Assembly (NCBI GenBank): GCA_021397845.1
Contig: CM038040.1
Location: 48,503,088-48,567,087, forward strand
Reading direction: 5' to 3'
DNA length: 64,000 nt
Source: Areca catechu
Taxonomy: Eukaryota; Streptophyta; Magnoliopsida; Arecales; Arecaceae
A model generated the notes under the pieces. That model ran no database searches. It saw only the letters and a program-made list of their open reading frames with translations, and was not told the origin of the DNA. Positions 22,486-34,859 of the stretch are shown here, one piece after another. The position numbers were made by a program, and so were the translations under genes. Position 1 is the first letter of the stretch. Each line of letters begins with the position of its first letter.

Positions 22486-24951
22486 ATGTCTCGTTTTGGT
22501 CCGGGCTTCCGTCCTTCCACCAATCCGAATGAAGCCAGTCCCTCTAAGCTGAGGATGCCATCTTCTTCCTCCGATGAGGAGGGGGATGGGGTGCGCTTCG
22601 AGTTCAGTAGGAGGCATCCTCCTGGCCCCATATCTATTAAAGAACCAGGGGCTGGCCCTTCCCATCCTTCTTGTCTTCCTCCCCCATCCGAACCCATCTC
22701 CGAGTCTGTCCGGTCAACAGGTCCCAGTGGGATCGCTTCGATGATTTTTGCTGTGGAACTCGAGACCATTCGGGATGTCTATGACATCCCACACTCCATT
22801 GGCTTCTGATCCCCCAACCAGGGGACAGGGTCACTTCGAGTAGCCTAGGCCGGATCACCTTTTATGAGGAGACCTTTTCGGGAGGGCTCCGGTTCCCCTT
22901 TCATCCCTTCTTCATGTCAGTGCTGAGCAACTACCGTCTGGTTCCCGCTCAGCTAGTCCCGAACGCCATTAGGACCATCTTCTCCTTCATCGTACTCTGC
23001 CACTCCCACGGGTTCGTTGCCCGATTTTTCTTGTTCAGGGCATTCTTCATCCTGAAGAGCCACCGCACCGAGGATGGGTGGTGGTCCCTGTCTTTTCACC
23101 CGAGGGGCATTAAATTTGAGCTCCCCTCTTCCATCAAGGGATGGAAGAGCAAATTCTTCTTTGCCACAGTCGAGGGGGTCGACTGGGCCTGGAGTGATCT
23201 GGATCAGTCCCCCAATTGAGTATCTACGATTGACGTGGCAGATCGGGATGATTACGAGCAGCTCCGCACCGCTCAGGTTCCTTCCCTTTAGGTCCTGCTG
23301 TTAGAGCAAAACCTCTTCGATGCCAGGGTCGACCCAACGAGAGGGTCGGGTGAGTCCGGCTCAAGTCTTTCTTTCCTCTATGCTCTTACACTGACCTTTC
23401 TGAGCCCTAACCATTGTGTGGTCTGTGTGCAAGAATGATCTTCATGGAGAGCTACTTGCTGGCGATTACCAAGAAGAGGCCACTAGCTGGGCTGGCCGAT
23501 GAACCTCCACCTAGACGGGCCCGGGGCAAGGGCGCGTTAGCGACCGCTCCCGCCGCACCGGTCGCCCTGAGTAGGAGGGAGGCCGAAGTTTCCATTGCAC
23601 CAGTGGAGAGGACGACGTCCGCGATGCCAGGGTCGAGTCAGTGGGGAGTCCAGGAAGTCCCTGAGCGGCCCAGGCAACAGGGAAAGACCCCTGCCCCGGA
23701 GCCTGAAGTGGTCGTCCGGGCCAGGGCCGCAGCTGCTGCCGCTGCCGTGTCCCCCAGCTCCCCGAGCCCGGCTGTGATTGAGGTTGAGGAGGAGGAGGTT
23801 CGAGCTGGGGTTGGGCCTGTGACTGAGGCGCCGCCTGAGATGGTGCCGGATCCACAGCCCGCTCCAAGGGGCTCCGCTGCCAGTGGGGTGAACGACCATA
23901 CTCCTGAGGAGAGCAGGAGGGAGGAGGCTCGGTGCCGGCTACCGTTCAAGCTGGGACTGGAGAGCTCTCTGCTCTGGAACCACGTACTGGCCGAGCGTAT
24001 GATGGATTTCTCGATCCAGCCATGCGATCGGCAGGGGATGGCTGGTCAGTGGCTAGGGGATGTGATCAGCAGCATCTTTCCCCAGCTCTTCTCGGTGAGC
24101 GATCTCACCCCTTTTACTTCTTTTTTCTTTTTTTTTTTTCTTTTTTTTCTTTTTTTTGACTAATCTTTTGCATGATGCATATCGGTGCCGAGGTCCTCTT
24201 CATAAAGGACTGCTTCCGGAACTGGCAGAAGGATGACCAGCAGCGGGCAGCTGAGGTCGAGTCATTGAAGGCCGACCTGAAGGAGAGGACCGACACAAAT
24301 GGGGTGCTTGGTCAGAAGGTCAAGGACCTTAAGAAGAAGCTCACCGATTCTGAGAGGCGAGCAAAGGAGCTCCAGGAGGACCTCGACCAGGAGCGGGATC
24401 GGTCGAAGAAGAAGGCCAAGGAGCTTGCTGATGTTGAAAGAAGGCTGGGGTTGTTCAACGCCGAGGCAGTCCGACAGAGGGAGATTGCTCGATCCCTTTA
24501 GGCCGAACTGGCAGCGGTGAAGGAGAAATTGGCCACGGTTAAGAAGGCGACAGAGGAGTCGGCCAACTCGATGGAGGCGGCCAGGGGGGAAGCCGCCGAG
24601 GCAAGAAAGGATGCTGAAGAGGCTGTGGTCATGTACAGGGCCTCGGAGGAGTTCATCGCTGAGATTCATCAAACGGCGTCAGACTCCTTCTTCAAAGGCT
24701 TTATGTACCTACGCGGCCGGGTTGAGAGGTTTGTTCCTGACAAGGGTCGCGGCTGCCTCAGCTACCCTCAAGCCTCGGACATGGAGTCGAGCTCGGAGGT
24801 GGGTGTCGAGGAGGCGGTTGCTCCTGAAACTTCTCCGCCAGCCGAAGCCAGAGCTGGGCCACCTGAGGCTGGAGCTTCCCAATCGGAGGTCCCCGAGAAT
24901 GAGACCTCACAGCCTCATGGCCTTGCTGGAGGGTCGGCTAGAGCGGAGTAG
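22486..24951 (+). pseudogene. Antisense extra gene (PF04195-like) of Tat element C
   Basis: It runs opposite to pol. ATG at 22486 opens MSRFGPGFRP. The conserved core appears at 22914-23219 in another frame (LVPNAIRTIFSFIVLC, TEDGWWSLSFHPRG, IKGWKSKFFF). A middle segment at about 23430-24090 (LAITKKRPLAG... WLGDVISSIF) ends at a strong donor-like GTGAGC (24092). A T-rich stretch follows, then a coiled coil from about 24178 to 24720, with one stop at 24499, and an acidic, proline-rich tail ending in TAG at 24949. The order equals that of the antisense gene of element A. At least one frameshift after the first ~100 codons and the stop show it is broken. Molecular role unknown. Confidence 0.75.
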
Positions 24952-25237
24952 CCTTCCATCTTGTTTTTCCCTTTCTGTATTTGATATGGGTCGCCCGGTA
25001 TGTTGGGGGCCCAATAATGCTTGTAAACAACTTTTATTAATGAAGTGGAGATTTTCTCACTATCTGTTCCCGCGCATTGCTTGACTCTTCCCTTTTCTTT
25101 CTTTTTCTTCTTTTTTTTTCTTCTTTTTTTTTGGAGTACGCAGCGAGATCAGAGAGAAGGGTTCTACCTTATCTGGGGCTTGGTCTTCGGGCTCCAACAT
25201 TGGTGAAGCGAGCTCAGGACTTTGGCAGTTTGGGGAG

Positions 25238-26668
25238 TAGCTGGGCTCCAAGATTTGCTAGCCGGAGAGCTGGGCCCCGGTTCAGGTTGCCCGAAAGCTG
25301 GGTTCAGGTCTTGGTGTCTTGGAGCTAGGCTCGAAGATTTCTTGGCCAGAGAGCTGGGCCCCAGTCCAAGGGTTGCCCGGGAGCTAGGCTCAGGTCTTGG
25401 TGTCTTGGAGCTAGGCTTGAAGATTTCTTGGACGGAGAGCTGGGCCTCAATCCAAGGGTTGCCCGAGAGCTGGGCTCAGGTCTTGGCATCTTGGAGCTAG
25501 GCTCGAAGACTTCTTGGCCGGAGAGCTGGGCCCTGGTCCAAGGGTTGCCTGAGAGCTGGGCTCAGGTCTTGGTGTCTTGGAGCTAGGCTCGAAGACTTCT
25601 TGGCCGGAGAGCTGGGCCCCGGTCCAAGGGTTGCCTGAGAGTTGGGCTCAGGTCTTGTTTTAGAGCTGGGCTTGAAGACTTGCCATCCGGAGAGCTGGGC
25701 CAAGGGTCTTGTTCTCCTGAGAGCTGGGCTCAGGTCTCGGTGTCTTGGAGCTAGGCTCAAAGACTTATTGGCCGGAGAGCTGGGCTCCGGAGTTGATGGT
25801 GTCTCGGAGCTGGGCTCGTAGACATATTGGCCGGAGAGCTGGGCTCCGGAGTTCATGTCTTGGAGCTGGGCTCGAAGACTTGTTGGCCGGAGAGCTGGGC
25901 CTCGGAGTTAATGTATTGGAGCTGGGCTCGAAGACTTGTTGGCTAGAGAGTGGGCTCTGGAGTTGGTGTCTTGGAGCTGGGCTCGAAGACTTGTTGGCCG
26001 GAGAGCTGGGCCCCGGAGTTTATGTCTTGGAGCTGGGCTCGAAGACTTGTTGGCAAGAGAGCTAGGCTCCGGAGTTGATGTCTTGGAGCTGGGCTCGAAG
26101 ACTTGTCATCCGGAGAGCTGGGCTCCGGAGTTGGTGTCTTGGAGCTGGGCTCGAAGACTTGTTGGCCGGAGAGCTGGGCTCCGGAGTTGGTGTCTTGGAG
26201 CTGGGCTCGAAGACTTGTTGGCCGGAGAGCTGGGCTCCGGAGTTGGTGTCTTGGAGCTGGGCTCGAAGACTTGTTGGCCGGAGAGCTGGGCTCCGGAGTT
26301 GGTGTCTTGGAGCTGGGCTCGAAGACTTGTTGGCCGAAGAGCTGGGCCCCAGAGTTGATGTATTGGAGCTGGGCTCGAAGACTTGTTGGCCGGAGAGCTG
26401 GGCTCTAGAGTTGGTGTCTTGGAGCTGGGCTCGAAGGCTTGTTGGCCAGCGAGCTGGGCCCCGGAGTTGATGTCTTGGAGCTGGGCTCGAAGACTTGTTG
26501 GCCTGAGAGCTGGGCTCCGGAGTTGGTGTCTTGGAGCTGGGTTCGAAGACTTATTGGCCAGAGAGCTGGGCTCCGGATTTGGTGTCTTGGACCTGGGCTC
26601 GAAGACTTGTCATCCGGAGAGCTGGGCTCCGGAGTTGGTGTCCTGGAGCGGGGCTCGAAGACTGGTTG
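25238..26668. repeat. Satellite array of 86-bp and 56-bp monomers in element C
   Basis: From about 25240 to 25780 the unit is about 86 bp (for example TTCTTGGCCGG at 25511 and 25597). From about 25780 to 26668 the unit is 56 bp (GTTGGCCGGA at 26161, 26217 and onward). The short unit lacks about 30 bp (an AAGGGTTGCC-containing stretch) of the long one. Both contain GGAGAGCTGGGC and CTTGGAGCT. The array lies between the end of pol (26742) and the antisense gene. All three plus-strand frames stay largely open because 56 is not a multiple of three. I do not annotate these frames as proteins. Confidence 0.9.
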
Positions 26669-26741
26669 GAGATTTTCCTGCAAGGCAGATAGCTACTTGT
26701 GCAAAAGAAAATCTTTATTATTACTGGAAAAAAGCCTTACA

Positions 26742-28133
26742 CTATTGATAGTATCTTCTCAGATTGCAGGCATTCTATGTTCGAGGAAACCTGACGCCAT
26801 CGAGATCCTCGAGATAGTAGGCCCCATGTGAGAGGATCCCAGCCACTCTGTAGGGCCCTTCCCAGTTCGGCGAGAGCTTGCCGCACTCCCGAGGTTAAGA
26901 TGCTTCGGCTCGGCATAGCACCAAGTTCCCTGGCTTGAAGACTTTCGGCCTCACCTATGCATTGTAGTACCGGGCCACCCGTTGTCGATATGCCGCCATT
27001 CAGAGCTGGGCTTTATCCCTTGTTTCTTCGAGGAGATCTAAGTTGAGCAACAGGTGTGCCGAGTTTCGCGCCTCGTCGTACTGTTGTACTCATAGCGTGG
27101 GCATGCTGAGCTCAACCGGGATGACTGCTTCGGCCCCAAAGACAAGGTTGAAGGGCATCTCATCGATTGCCATCTTGGGCGTTGTGTGGTAGGCCCACAG
27201 AATGCTCGGAAGTTCTTCCATCCATCTGCCTTTGGCTTGATCCAACCTAGTTCTGAGCCCTTGGAGGATGGTTCGATTGGTCACCTCGGCCTCCCTATTT
27301 GTCTGGGGATGAGCTATCGAGGTGAAGCGGTGTTGAATGCCGTGCTCCGCGTAGAAACCTTCGAACTCCCGGTCGTTGAATTGTCGCCCATTGTCGGTGA
27401 TGATGTAGTGAGGGAGTCTGAAACGGTAGATAACAAACTTCCAGAATAATTGGCGGACATTGGCTTCGGTGATCCGAGCTGGCGGTTCCGCTTTGACCCA
27501 CTTGGTGAAGTAATCGATCGCCACTAGTAGGAATCTTCGCTATCCGGGTGCAGGAGGGAATGGTCCTAAAATGTCCATCCCCCACTGAGTAAAGGGCCAA
27601 GGGGATGAGAGCTGGGAGATCGGTGCTACCGGCTGGCACTGTATGTGGGCATGGTGCTGGCATTTGTCTCACCTTTAACGAAGTCGGCGACGTCCTCCCT
27701 CATGGTTTCCTAGAAGTACCCCTGGCGGAGGGCTTTGTAAGCCAGTGTTCTTCCTCCCACATAATTCCCACAGAGGCCTTCGTGTATCTCCTGGAGTACG
27801 AAGGTTGCCTCTACGGGCCTGAGGCATTTCATGAGCGGGTAGGAATGAGACCGGCAGTAAAGCTGGCCTTCCATCAAAATGAACCGAGAGGCCTTCTTCT
27901 TGATGAGGCCTGCTTACATGCGGTTCTCTGGCAAGGTGCCATCAGTGATGTACCTGACATACTTGTCCATCCAGTTCAGCTCGGGGGTGACTTGGTCCAC
28001 CTCCTTTGAGATTTCGTAGCTTGGATTATCGAGGTACTCGATGTAGGTGCACCACAGTGATGAGTCCGGAAGGGTCGTGAGCCTCGACAGTGCATCAGTG
28101 CATGCATTCTCCCCTCGGGGGATATGGGAGATG
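26742..28133 (-). pseudogene. Integrase of Tat element C
   Basis: The core is the open stretch 27524-27090 with AIDYFTKWVKAEP, YIITDNGRQF and HPQTNREAEVTNRTI. The upstream MDILGPFPPAPG gives the first Asp, followed by a stop (about 27542). All three DDE residues are kept, though the usual NGEAEV reads NREAEV. Upstream, about 28100-27600, the zinc-binding module is frame-broken. Downstream is the C-terminal part with KLSPNWEGPYRV and a final LRRYYQ stop at 26742. A further stop lies at about 26950. This is a well-preserved but broken integrase; pol ends right next to the satellite. Confidence 0.8.
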
Positions 28134-28673
28134 CTAAAGTGTCGGGAAGCCTGCCATGCTGGAGCGGACCCGATCTAGGTACTTCATCATCTGGGGATCC
28201 CTGGCCTCATATTCTCCGAATACTTGCCCGGCAACCAGTTGGAAGTCGGTAAAGACTTTCAAGTTTTGCATGCCCAGCTCGTGAGAGACTTTTAGACTCA
28301 TGAGGAGTGCCTCGTACTTCGCCTGGTTGTTTGTTGTGGCGAACTTGAAGCGGAGGGCACATTCTGCCACCACCCCATCGTTGTTGGCAAGGATGAGGCC
28401 TGCTCCGCTCCCACCAGATTTGGATGCACCATCCTTGTGGAGGATCCAAGGATCCTCCTCTGGTCTGGGCTCTATTTGGAGCTCCGTTATTGTCTGCTCT
28501 GGTTTCTCCGCGAGCCTGGTGCATTCGACCACGAAGTCGGCTAGGACTTGGGCATTCTGCGAAGACTTCGACCGATACGCTATGTCGAACTTGCTGAGGA
28601 GCAGGGACCACTTTGCCAGTCTCCCGGAGGTCTCAGGGCGGCTAAGTATGGCCCTCAGCAGTTGGTCCGTCAT
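28134..28673 (-). pseudogene. Second RNase H of Tat element C
   Basis: The 179-codon open stretch starts with the end of the connection (LAKWSLLLSKFDI, QVLADFVVECT). It carries HKDGASKSGGSGAG (Asp), NNQAKYEALL and VFTDFQLVAGQV (Asp). In the second motif the catalytic Glu of QAEYEAL is Lys, so the enzyme would be inactive even where the frame is open. It is followed by the normal tail with a stop. The extra RNase H marks the Tat group. Confidence 0.8.
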
Positions 28674-30462
28674 GACGGTGTGCTTGGAAATAGGGTCTCA
28701 GGCGTTTAGCAGACATTATTAGTACAAAAATTAGTTTCTCAAAGTGAGTATACTTGATCTCCGCATCGCGGAGGATTTTGCTGGTGTAGTACACCGACTT
28801 CTAAGATCAGTCCTCGTCCGCACGGACGAGAACCGAGCTGACGGCTCCAAGTGTGACCGCCAGATAGAGTAGGAGCTCCTCCCCTTCTTTCGGTCTGGAG
28901 AGCAGCGGGGGAGAAGCCAGGAACTCCTTCAGCTCCTCAAAGGCTGTCCTGCACTCCTGAGTCCAGGTGAAGTCATGCATTTTGCACAGCGCCTTCAAGA
29001 AGGGAAGGCAGCGATCGGCCGACCTCGAGATGAACCGGCTCAGGGCAGCAATATGCCCTGTCAGGCATTGGACCTGCTTCTTGGATGTTGCGTGCTCCAT
29101 GTCGACGATCGCCTGGACCTTCTTCGAGTTCGCTTCGATGCCCCTCCGAGTGACCATGAAGCTGAGGAACTTTCCTGCTGCCATCCCGAAGGCGCACTTC
29201 GTCGGGTTCAGCTTCATCTGGTGTTCTCGAAGGTTGTGGAAGGCTTCGACGAGGTCGGCGACATGGTTCGAACTCGGCTTGCTTATGATAAGTATGTCAT
29301 CCACGTATACCTGCATGTTACATCCAATCTGGTCTTTGAAGACCTTATTGACCAGACGCTGATACATGGCACCAGCGTTCTTCAGACCAAAGGGCATCAT
29401 CCTGTAGCAGTAAGTCCCTTGGTCGGTGACGAAGGCAGTGTGCTCCTCATCCTTAGGATGCATCCGGATCTGATTGTACCCGGAGAATGCATCCATAAAT
29501 GAAAGCAGCCTATGCCCCGAGGTGGCGTCCACCAACTGATCGATCTTTGACAAGGGGAAGCTGTCCTTTGGGCATGCCTTGTTGAGGTCAGTGTAGTCTA
29601 CACAGATCCTCCATTTGCCATTGTTCTTCTTCACCATCACCATATTCGCTAGCCAGCTCGGATATTGCACCTCTCGAATGAAACCGGCGGCGAGGAGTTT
29701 GTCCACTTCCTCGTTGATAGCCGCCTGTCTCTCCGAGGCGAAGCTCCTCTTCTTCTGATGAACTGGCCTGTGCTTTGGGTCAATGCTCAACTTATGGGTG
29801 ATGATGTCGGGGGGAATACTTGGCATGTTCGCCGCTGTCCAGGCGAACACATCTATGTTTGTCCGTAGGAACTTCAATAGCTGAGCCCTCTCCTCCTCGG
29901 GTAGCTGGGCTCCGATCTGCACCATCTTCATAGGGTTATCCCCGAGTGGGTAAGAGAGCAAGCACTCGACCGGGCCTCCCCTGGGATCTTGAGCTCTTTG
30001 GTCGAGGTCGTCTGCCTTGGGGTTGCCCTCGAAGGCCTCGACCCCAGGAAGGATTTGGAAACAGTGCTGCACCGACTGGGGTGCTCCCCTCATTTCCCTG
30101 ACACCATAAGGGATTAGGAACTGTACAAGGAGCCTCCTTGTGGAGATGATGGCGTCGAGTAGGTTGAGTCCTGGTCGGCCCAGAATCACATTGTAGGCTG
30201 AAGGAAGCCTAACAACCATGAAAGTTATCATGATGGTGCTTTGCCGAGGTGGGGTCCCGGCAGTGACTGGGAGAGTAACTTCTCCCTCCACCTTTACAGA
30301 ATCACCTGTGAAACCTACAAGGGGTGTGTGCACAGGTTTAAGCTGAACATGAGAAAGATTCATCCTAGAGAAAGCATCGTAGAAAAGCATATATGTGGAG
30401 CTTTCACTATCAACCATGATGCATTTTATAGGATGCTTCACGATCATCATCTCGACGGCCAC
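28674..30462 (-). pseudogene. Protease and reverse transcriptase with first RNase H of Tat element C
   Basis: A 551-codon open frame runs from 30462 to 28807. It contains the protease active-site region (IMVDSESSTYMLF, where DxGSS is usual), YNVILGRPGLN, then RT with KWRICVDYTDLNKACPKDSF, FMDAFSGYNQIRM, MPFGLKNAG and QVYVDDILI. It ends with the start of RNase H (SVLVRADED). Two stops at about 28800 separate it from the rest of RNase H (KSVYYTSKIL). RT itself looks intact in its catalytic positions. The protease Gly-to-Glu change beside the catalytic Asp is unusual. This is the longest open frame in the window. Confidence 0.85.
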
Positions 30463-30762
30463 GGTATCATTATTTATATTTTTTCCCCCGTCTTCCCTTC
30501 CCTCATAAAGGGGAGTACATTTTCAGAATGCCCTGCCCCTCGGGCCCTCTTGGGTGCACGTTCGGCTCCCCAGCATATCATCCATACTGGCTTCTCGGTA
30601 GGGTGGTTGTCAATCGCTGGAACTGGCGGGAGAGCAACGAGCACCTGGGGTTCTACTTGAGGTCTGCCCCCCACAAACCTTCCGAGGTAGCCCCTCTTGA
30701 TGAGCTATTAGATTTTTCACTTGAGGTTGCGGCATTCCTCAGTGTCATGGCCATGGTCTTTG
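30463..30762 (-). pseudogene. Gag C-terminal end of Tat element C
   Basis: The minus strand has HDHGHDTEECRNLK, then LIKRGYLGRFVGGRPQ and a proline-rich linker. This is the zinc-knuckle-end and tail typical of Tat gag before the protease. The match ends at 30762, where Athila DNA begins. The missing middle of gag, several hundred bases, is not found on the other side either. Confidence 0.7.
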
Positions 30763-32136
30763 TCAAGATAACCCCAAAGTCTCTGTGGGATCGACCCTTA
30801 CTCCCGCTATTCTACCCTTTAGAGTAGTGGAATTAAGGTTCTAAATCGGTGCTTTGCGACACGCATCAGATTTTTGGCGCTGAAAAAAAAAATAATCAAC
30901 AATCCAAAAATCCACAAAAAAATTCAATTTTCAAAATTTTACATTCAAATTTCAAAAAAAAAAAAAAATTTAAATTCCAATCTTGAGTGCCCTGACATAA
31001 GATTGCCCTGGCATAACTGGGAGGTTATGTTGAATGGTTGTCCTAGGGTACAAAAAGGTTGAACAAAAATTTTTTTTTAGATTCACTTAGGTAAATTTAT
31101 TTTTTTTTGCAAAATCAAAAAAAAAAAATTACCCAGACATTTCACAATTTATTAGGATCAGAGACTTATCATCAAAATTAAAAAAAAAATTTAAGTTTAA
31201 TTTGTTTGTTTATAACTTTTTGACACCTTAGTTGTTGCATTTCATAATTTCATAATATACTTAAGGGCACAACCCATTAATCAGATAAGGTGGGGAGATC
31301 AATACCCTTCCTTAGCCCATAAATCATCAATCCAGCATCTGCATTGACCCAAGCCTCTAATTTTAAAATTAATTAGACGTCAACCCTAAGGATTTCGAGC
31401 TTAATAGGACAAGAAAATCCTAGAGTTGGACCGGGTTCAGATCATTTAATTCCTTGGTGTCTAAGGAAAGTAGTTCAGGGACTAGAGCCCGAAGGGAGGT
31501 GAGTTGGTTCTGCTTACCTGGCCAATTTTTAATTGGTGTCTAAGGCAAGCGATAAGGGAACCTTCACCAACCTTACACTTACCTGGCCAAGTCAGTTAAT
31601 TGATCTTGGGCTTGGAGTGCTCGAAGATAACCTTGGATTAGTTAGGAGCTGTCTAGATTCAGGTTAACCCTAGGATAGTGATTTTGATTTGTTTCACTTG
31701 TTTGAAAAAAAAAAAAATTAAATTAAATTAACTTTCTTCTCTCTAGCTTAGGACTCTCTTAGGAACTTCTCCTTTAGACCTCTTCTCATTCTTCCACTTT
31801 TCAATTAAAAAAAAAATCTTTGATTGCTGTTTCCTTTAGGAGGGAGGGTGTATGTTAGTGTATTCTAGGCGTCGACTCTGAGAACCTAAACATATATCCC
31901 TAGATCCGAAAATCGAAAGCTCCAGTAGAGCAACTAGCCCAGGTACTATGGATCCTAATCAAGGAATTGACCCTCCGCTGAAGGAGTACTTCACTCCTTC
32001 AAAATACACTTATTCACCTTGTATCCAAGTACCCCCTATAGATGCCGTCCAGTACGAAATCAAGTCCAGTGTGATTCAGATGTTACCCTCTTTTTACGGA
32101 CTTGCGACTGAAGATCCATATAAACATTTAGATGAA
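30763..32136 (+). repeat. Left arm of a 1.37-kb inverted repeat
   Basis: The arm starts TCAAGATAACCCC and ends CATTTAGATGAA. It pairs with 32700-34076 in inverted orientation, nearly base for base. It comprises the last ~100 bp of an Athila LTR, a primer-site-like TTTTTGGCGCTG at about 30872-30883, a leader and the first ~60 codons of gag. Confidence 0.9.
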
Positions 32137-32706
32137 TTTTTAGAAATCTGTTCCACTGTTAAGATACAAAATTTCTTCGACGATGCTTTAAGGCTTAAGT
32201 TATTCTCTTTTTCCCTGAAAGATAAAGCCAAATATGGTTGAATTCCCTAGACACTGTGACAATTTCAACTTGGGATCAACTTCAGAGGGAGTTCCTTAAG
32301 AAATATTTTCCCATAGGAAAGACGAATCAAATTAGAAAAGCCATTACTAGTTTTTCCCAATTAGATGGAGAAATGATTCATAAAACCTGGGAGAGATTGA
32401 AAGAGCTGATTAGAAAATGTCCTCACCATGCCATACCCAAATGGCAATTAGTCCAGTGCTTCTATGACGGTTTGTCAGAAAGGCTCCGGCAAATGGTGGA
32501 TGCCTCATGTGGAGGAACGTTCATGCTTAAAAATGAACATGAGGCATGGCAGTTGTTTGAAACCTTAAGTGAAAATTCTCTACATCATATGTCAGCTGCC
32601 TGTAGAGATCCTCCCATAGGACCTGTAGTACCCAAGAGAGGAGGAATGTATGAAGTTGGTAGTGCTGTAGACATCTACAGCAAGGTTGATGTCAGAAGGT
32701 TCATCT
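31948..32706 (+). pseudogene. Athila gag, N-terminal part
   Basis: ATG at 31948 opens MDPNQGIDPPL. It continues with SSVIQMLPSFYGLATEDPYK, HLDEFLEICSTVKIQN and LKLFSFSLKDKAK, which is conserved Athila gag. A one-base loss at about 32236 shifts the frame. The second part (WDQLQREFLKKYFPIGKTNQ, ITSFSQLDGE, CPHHAIPKWQLVQCFYDGLS, MVDASCGGTF) runs on to about 32699, where the inverted copy begins. Gag would form the particle shell. This copy has no zinc knuckle and no pol. Confidence 0.85.
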
Positions 32707-34076
32707 AAATGTTTATATGGATCTTCAGTCGTAAGTCCGTAAAAAGAGGGTAACATCTGAATCACACTGGACTTGATTCGTACTGGACGGCATCTATAGG
32801 GGGTACTTGGATACAAGGTGAATAAGTGTATTTTGAAGGAGTGAAGTACTCCTTCAGCGGAGGGTCAATTCCTTGATTAGGATCCATAGTACCTGGGCTG
32901 GTTGCTCTACTGGAGCTTTCGATTTTCGGATCTAGGGATATATGTTTAGGTTCTCGAAGTCGATGCCTAGAATACACTAACATACACCCTCCCTCCTAAA
33001 GGAAACAACAATCAAAGATTTTTTTTTTAATTGAAAAGTGGAAGAATGAGAAGAGGTCTAAAGGAGAAGTTCCTAAGAGAGTCCTAAGCTAGAGAGAAGA
33101 AAGTTAATTTAATTAAATTATTTATTTATTTTTTTTCAAACAAGTGAAACAAATCAAAATCACTATCCTAGGGTTAACCTGAATCTAGACAGCTCCTAAC
33201 TGATCCAAGGTTACCTTCGAGCACTCCAAGCCCAAGATCAATTAACTGACTTGGCCAGGTAAGTGTAAGGTTGGTGAAGGTTCCCTTATCGCTTGCCTTA
33301 GACACCAATTAAAAATTGGCCAGGTAAGCGGAACCAACTCACCTCCCTTCGGGCTCTAGTCCCTGAACTACTTTTCTTAGACACCAAGGAATTAAATGAT
33401 CTGAACCCGGTCAAACTCTAGGGTTTCCTTGTCCTATTGAGCTCGAAATCCTTAGGGTTGACGTCTAATTAATTTTAAAATTAGAGGCTTGGGTCAATGC
33501 AGATGCTGGATTGATGATTTGTGGGCTAAGGAAGGGTATTGATCTCCCCACCTTATCTGATTAATGGGTTGTGCCTTTAAGTATATTATGAAATTATGAA
33601 ATGCAACAACTAAGGTGTCCAAAAAGTTATAAACAAACAAAATTAAACTTAAATTTTTTTAGTTTTGATGATTAAGTCTCTGATCCTAACAAATTATGAA
33701 ATGTCTGGGTAATTTTTTTTTTTTTGGTTTTGCAAAAAAATAAATTTACCTAAGTGAATCTAAAAATTTTTTTTTTGTTCAACCTTTTTGTATCCTAGGA
33801 CAACCATGCAACATAACCTCTTAGTTATGCAAGGGCAACTTTATGTCAGGGCACTCAAGATTGGAATTTGAATTTTTTTTTTTTTGAAATTTGAATATAA
33901 AATTTTGAAAATTGAATTTTTTTGTGGATTTTTGGATTGTTGATTATTTTTTTTTTCAGCACCAAAAATCTTATGCATGTCGCAATGCACCGATTTAGAA
34001 CCTTAATTCCACTACTCTAAAAGGTAGAATAGCGGGAGTAAGGGTCGATCCCACAGAGACTTTGGGGTTATCTTGA
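32700..34076 (-). repeat. Right arm of the 1.37-kb inverted repeat
   Basis: It is the mirror of 30763-32136, with scattered substitutions and small length changes in A- and T-runs. It carries the start of a second gag copy on the minus strand (ATG at 32887, MDPNQGIDPPLKEYF) that stops at the arm end 32700. It also carries a primer-site-like TTTTTGGTGCTG at about 33957-33968. Confidence 0.9.
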
Positions 34077-34539
34077 AAAAGAATTTTCTTTTGATTTAAA
34101 ATAAACTAAAATAAACTAGAACTAATGCAAGAAATAGATGTAAATAATAAATTTATGAAAATAATTCAGATATGACCTATCTCAAGAGTACGGCCCGTAC
34201 CCGTGGATCACGGCCCGTCCCTTAGGTATAGGTCAGTCAAAATTAATTCACTTCGACTTACCTTAAACGCTAATCCAACATGACTCCAGCATTACTTCAA
34301 AATAAAAATAAACAATCATGGATTAATATGAAGCAAATAAATATTTATTGCATAAAAAATTGGGGTACAGAGAAAATAAAAGAAAAGTAAGGGAATAAGG
34401 GTCCCTTTCTCCCTTTTTATCCGACTCTGACTCTCTGTGATAGCAACAGGAACTGGAACTACGGACAGCAAGTGGAACCTCCCCAAAAATTCCCCTTTTG
34501 GTTCTTTTTCTCTTCCTTTGCAGAAGAAAATCACCGAGG

Positions 34540-34548
34540 TATTTATAG
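34540..34548 (-). promoter_or_regulatory. TATA box in the Athila LTR
   Basis: The minus strand reads CTATAAATA. The same box recurs in the partial LTR copy at about 36998-37006. Confidence 0.5.
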
Positions 34549-34859
34549 ATGAAAAATACCGTGTCGGGTCCGTGTGGGAAGCACGGTGATTTCCTCATCT
34601 CAATCTAATTTTCAAACTCTGCGCTATCTCCTTATCTGATATTTTTTTACGATCATCCCCATCTCAAAAATCAAACTCAAAAATTCTATCGCATAATCCC
34701 GCGTCCATCCAGCGTCGTCCGACATCTCTTCTCGTTCCGATGCTTCCTTGGACATCCCAGTCTGAACAGCAGGGACGGTGACAAGCAGCTTCAGGAGCTT
34801 AGAAACGGAGGTGACGGTTGGGCGAAGATGGCTTCGGAGGTAACAGGACATGGAAGGAG

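Noticed and set aside
25238..26668. Regular repeats considered as a CRISPR array
   Set aside because: The units are contiguous tandem monomers without unique spacers, in a eukaryotic retrotransposon.
25745..26831. Several overlapping plus-strand frames of 90-140 codons rich in Trp, Gly, Leu and Ser
   Set aside because: They are translations of the 56-bp satellite in all three frames. The same 56-residue pattern recurs, and there is no start context or domain.
28300..30660. Plus-strand frames of 130-175 codons opposite pol of element C
   Set aside because: They mirror the conserved RT and RNase H codons on the other strand and have no features of their own.
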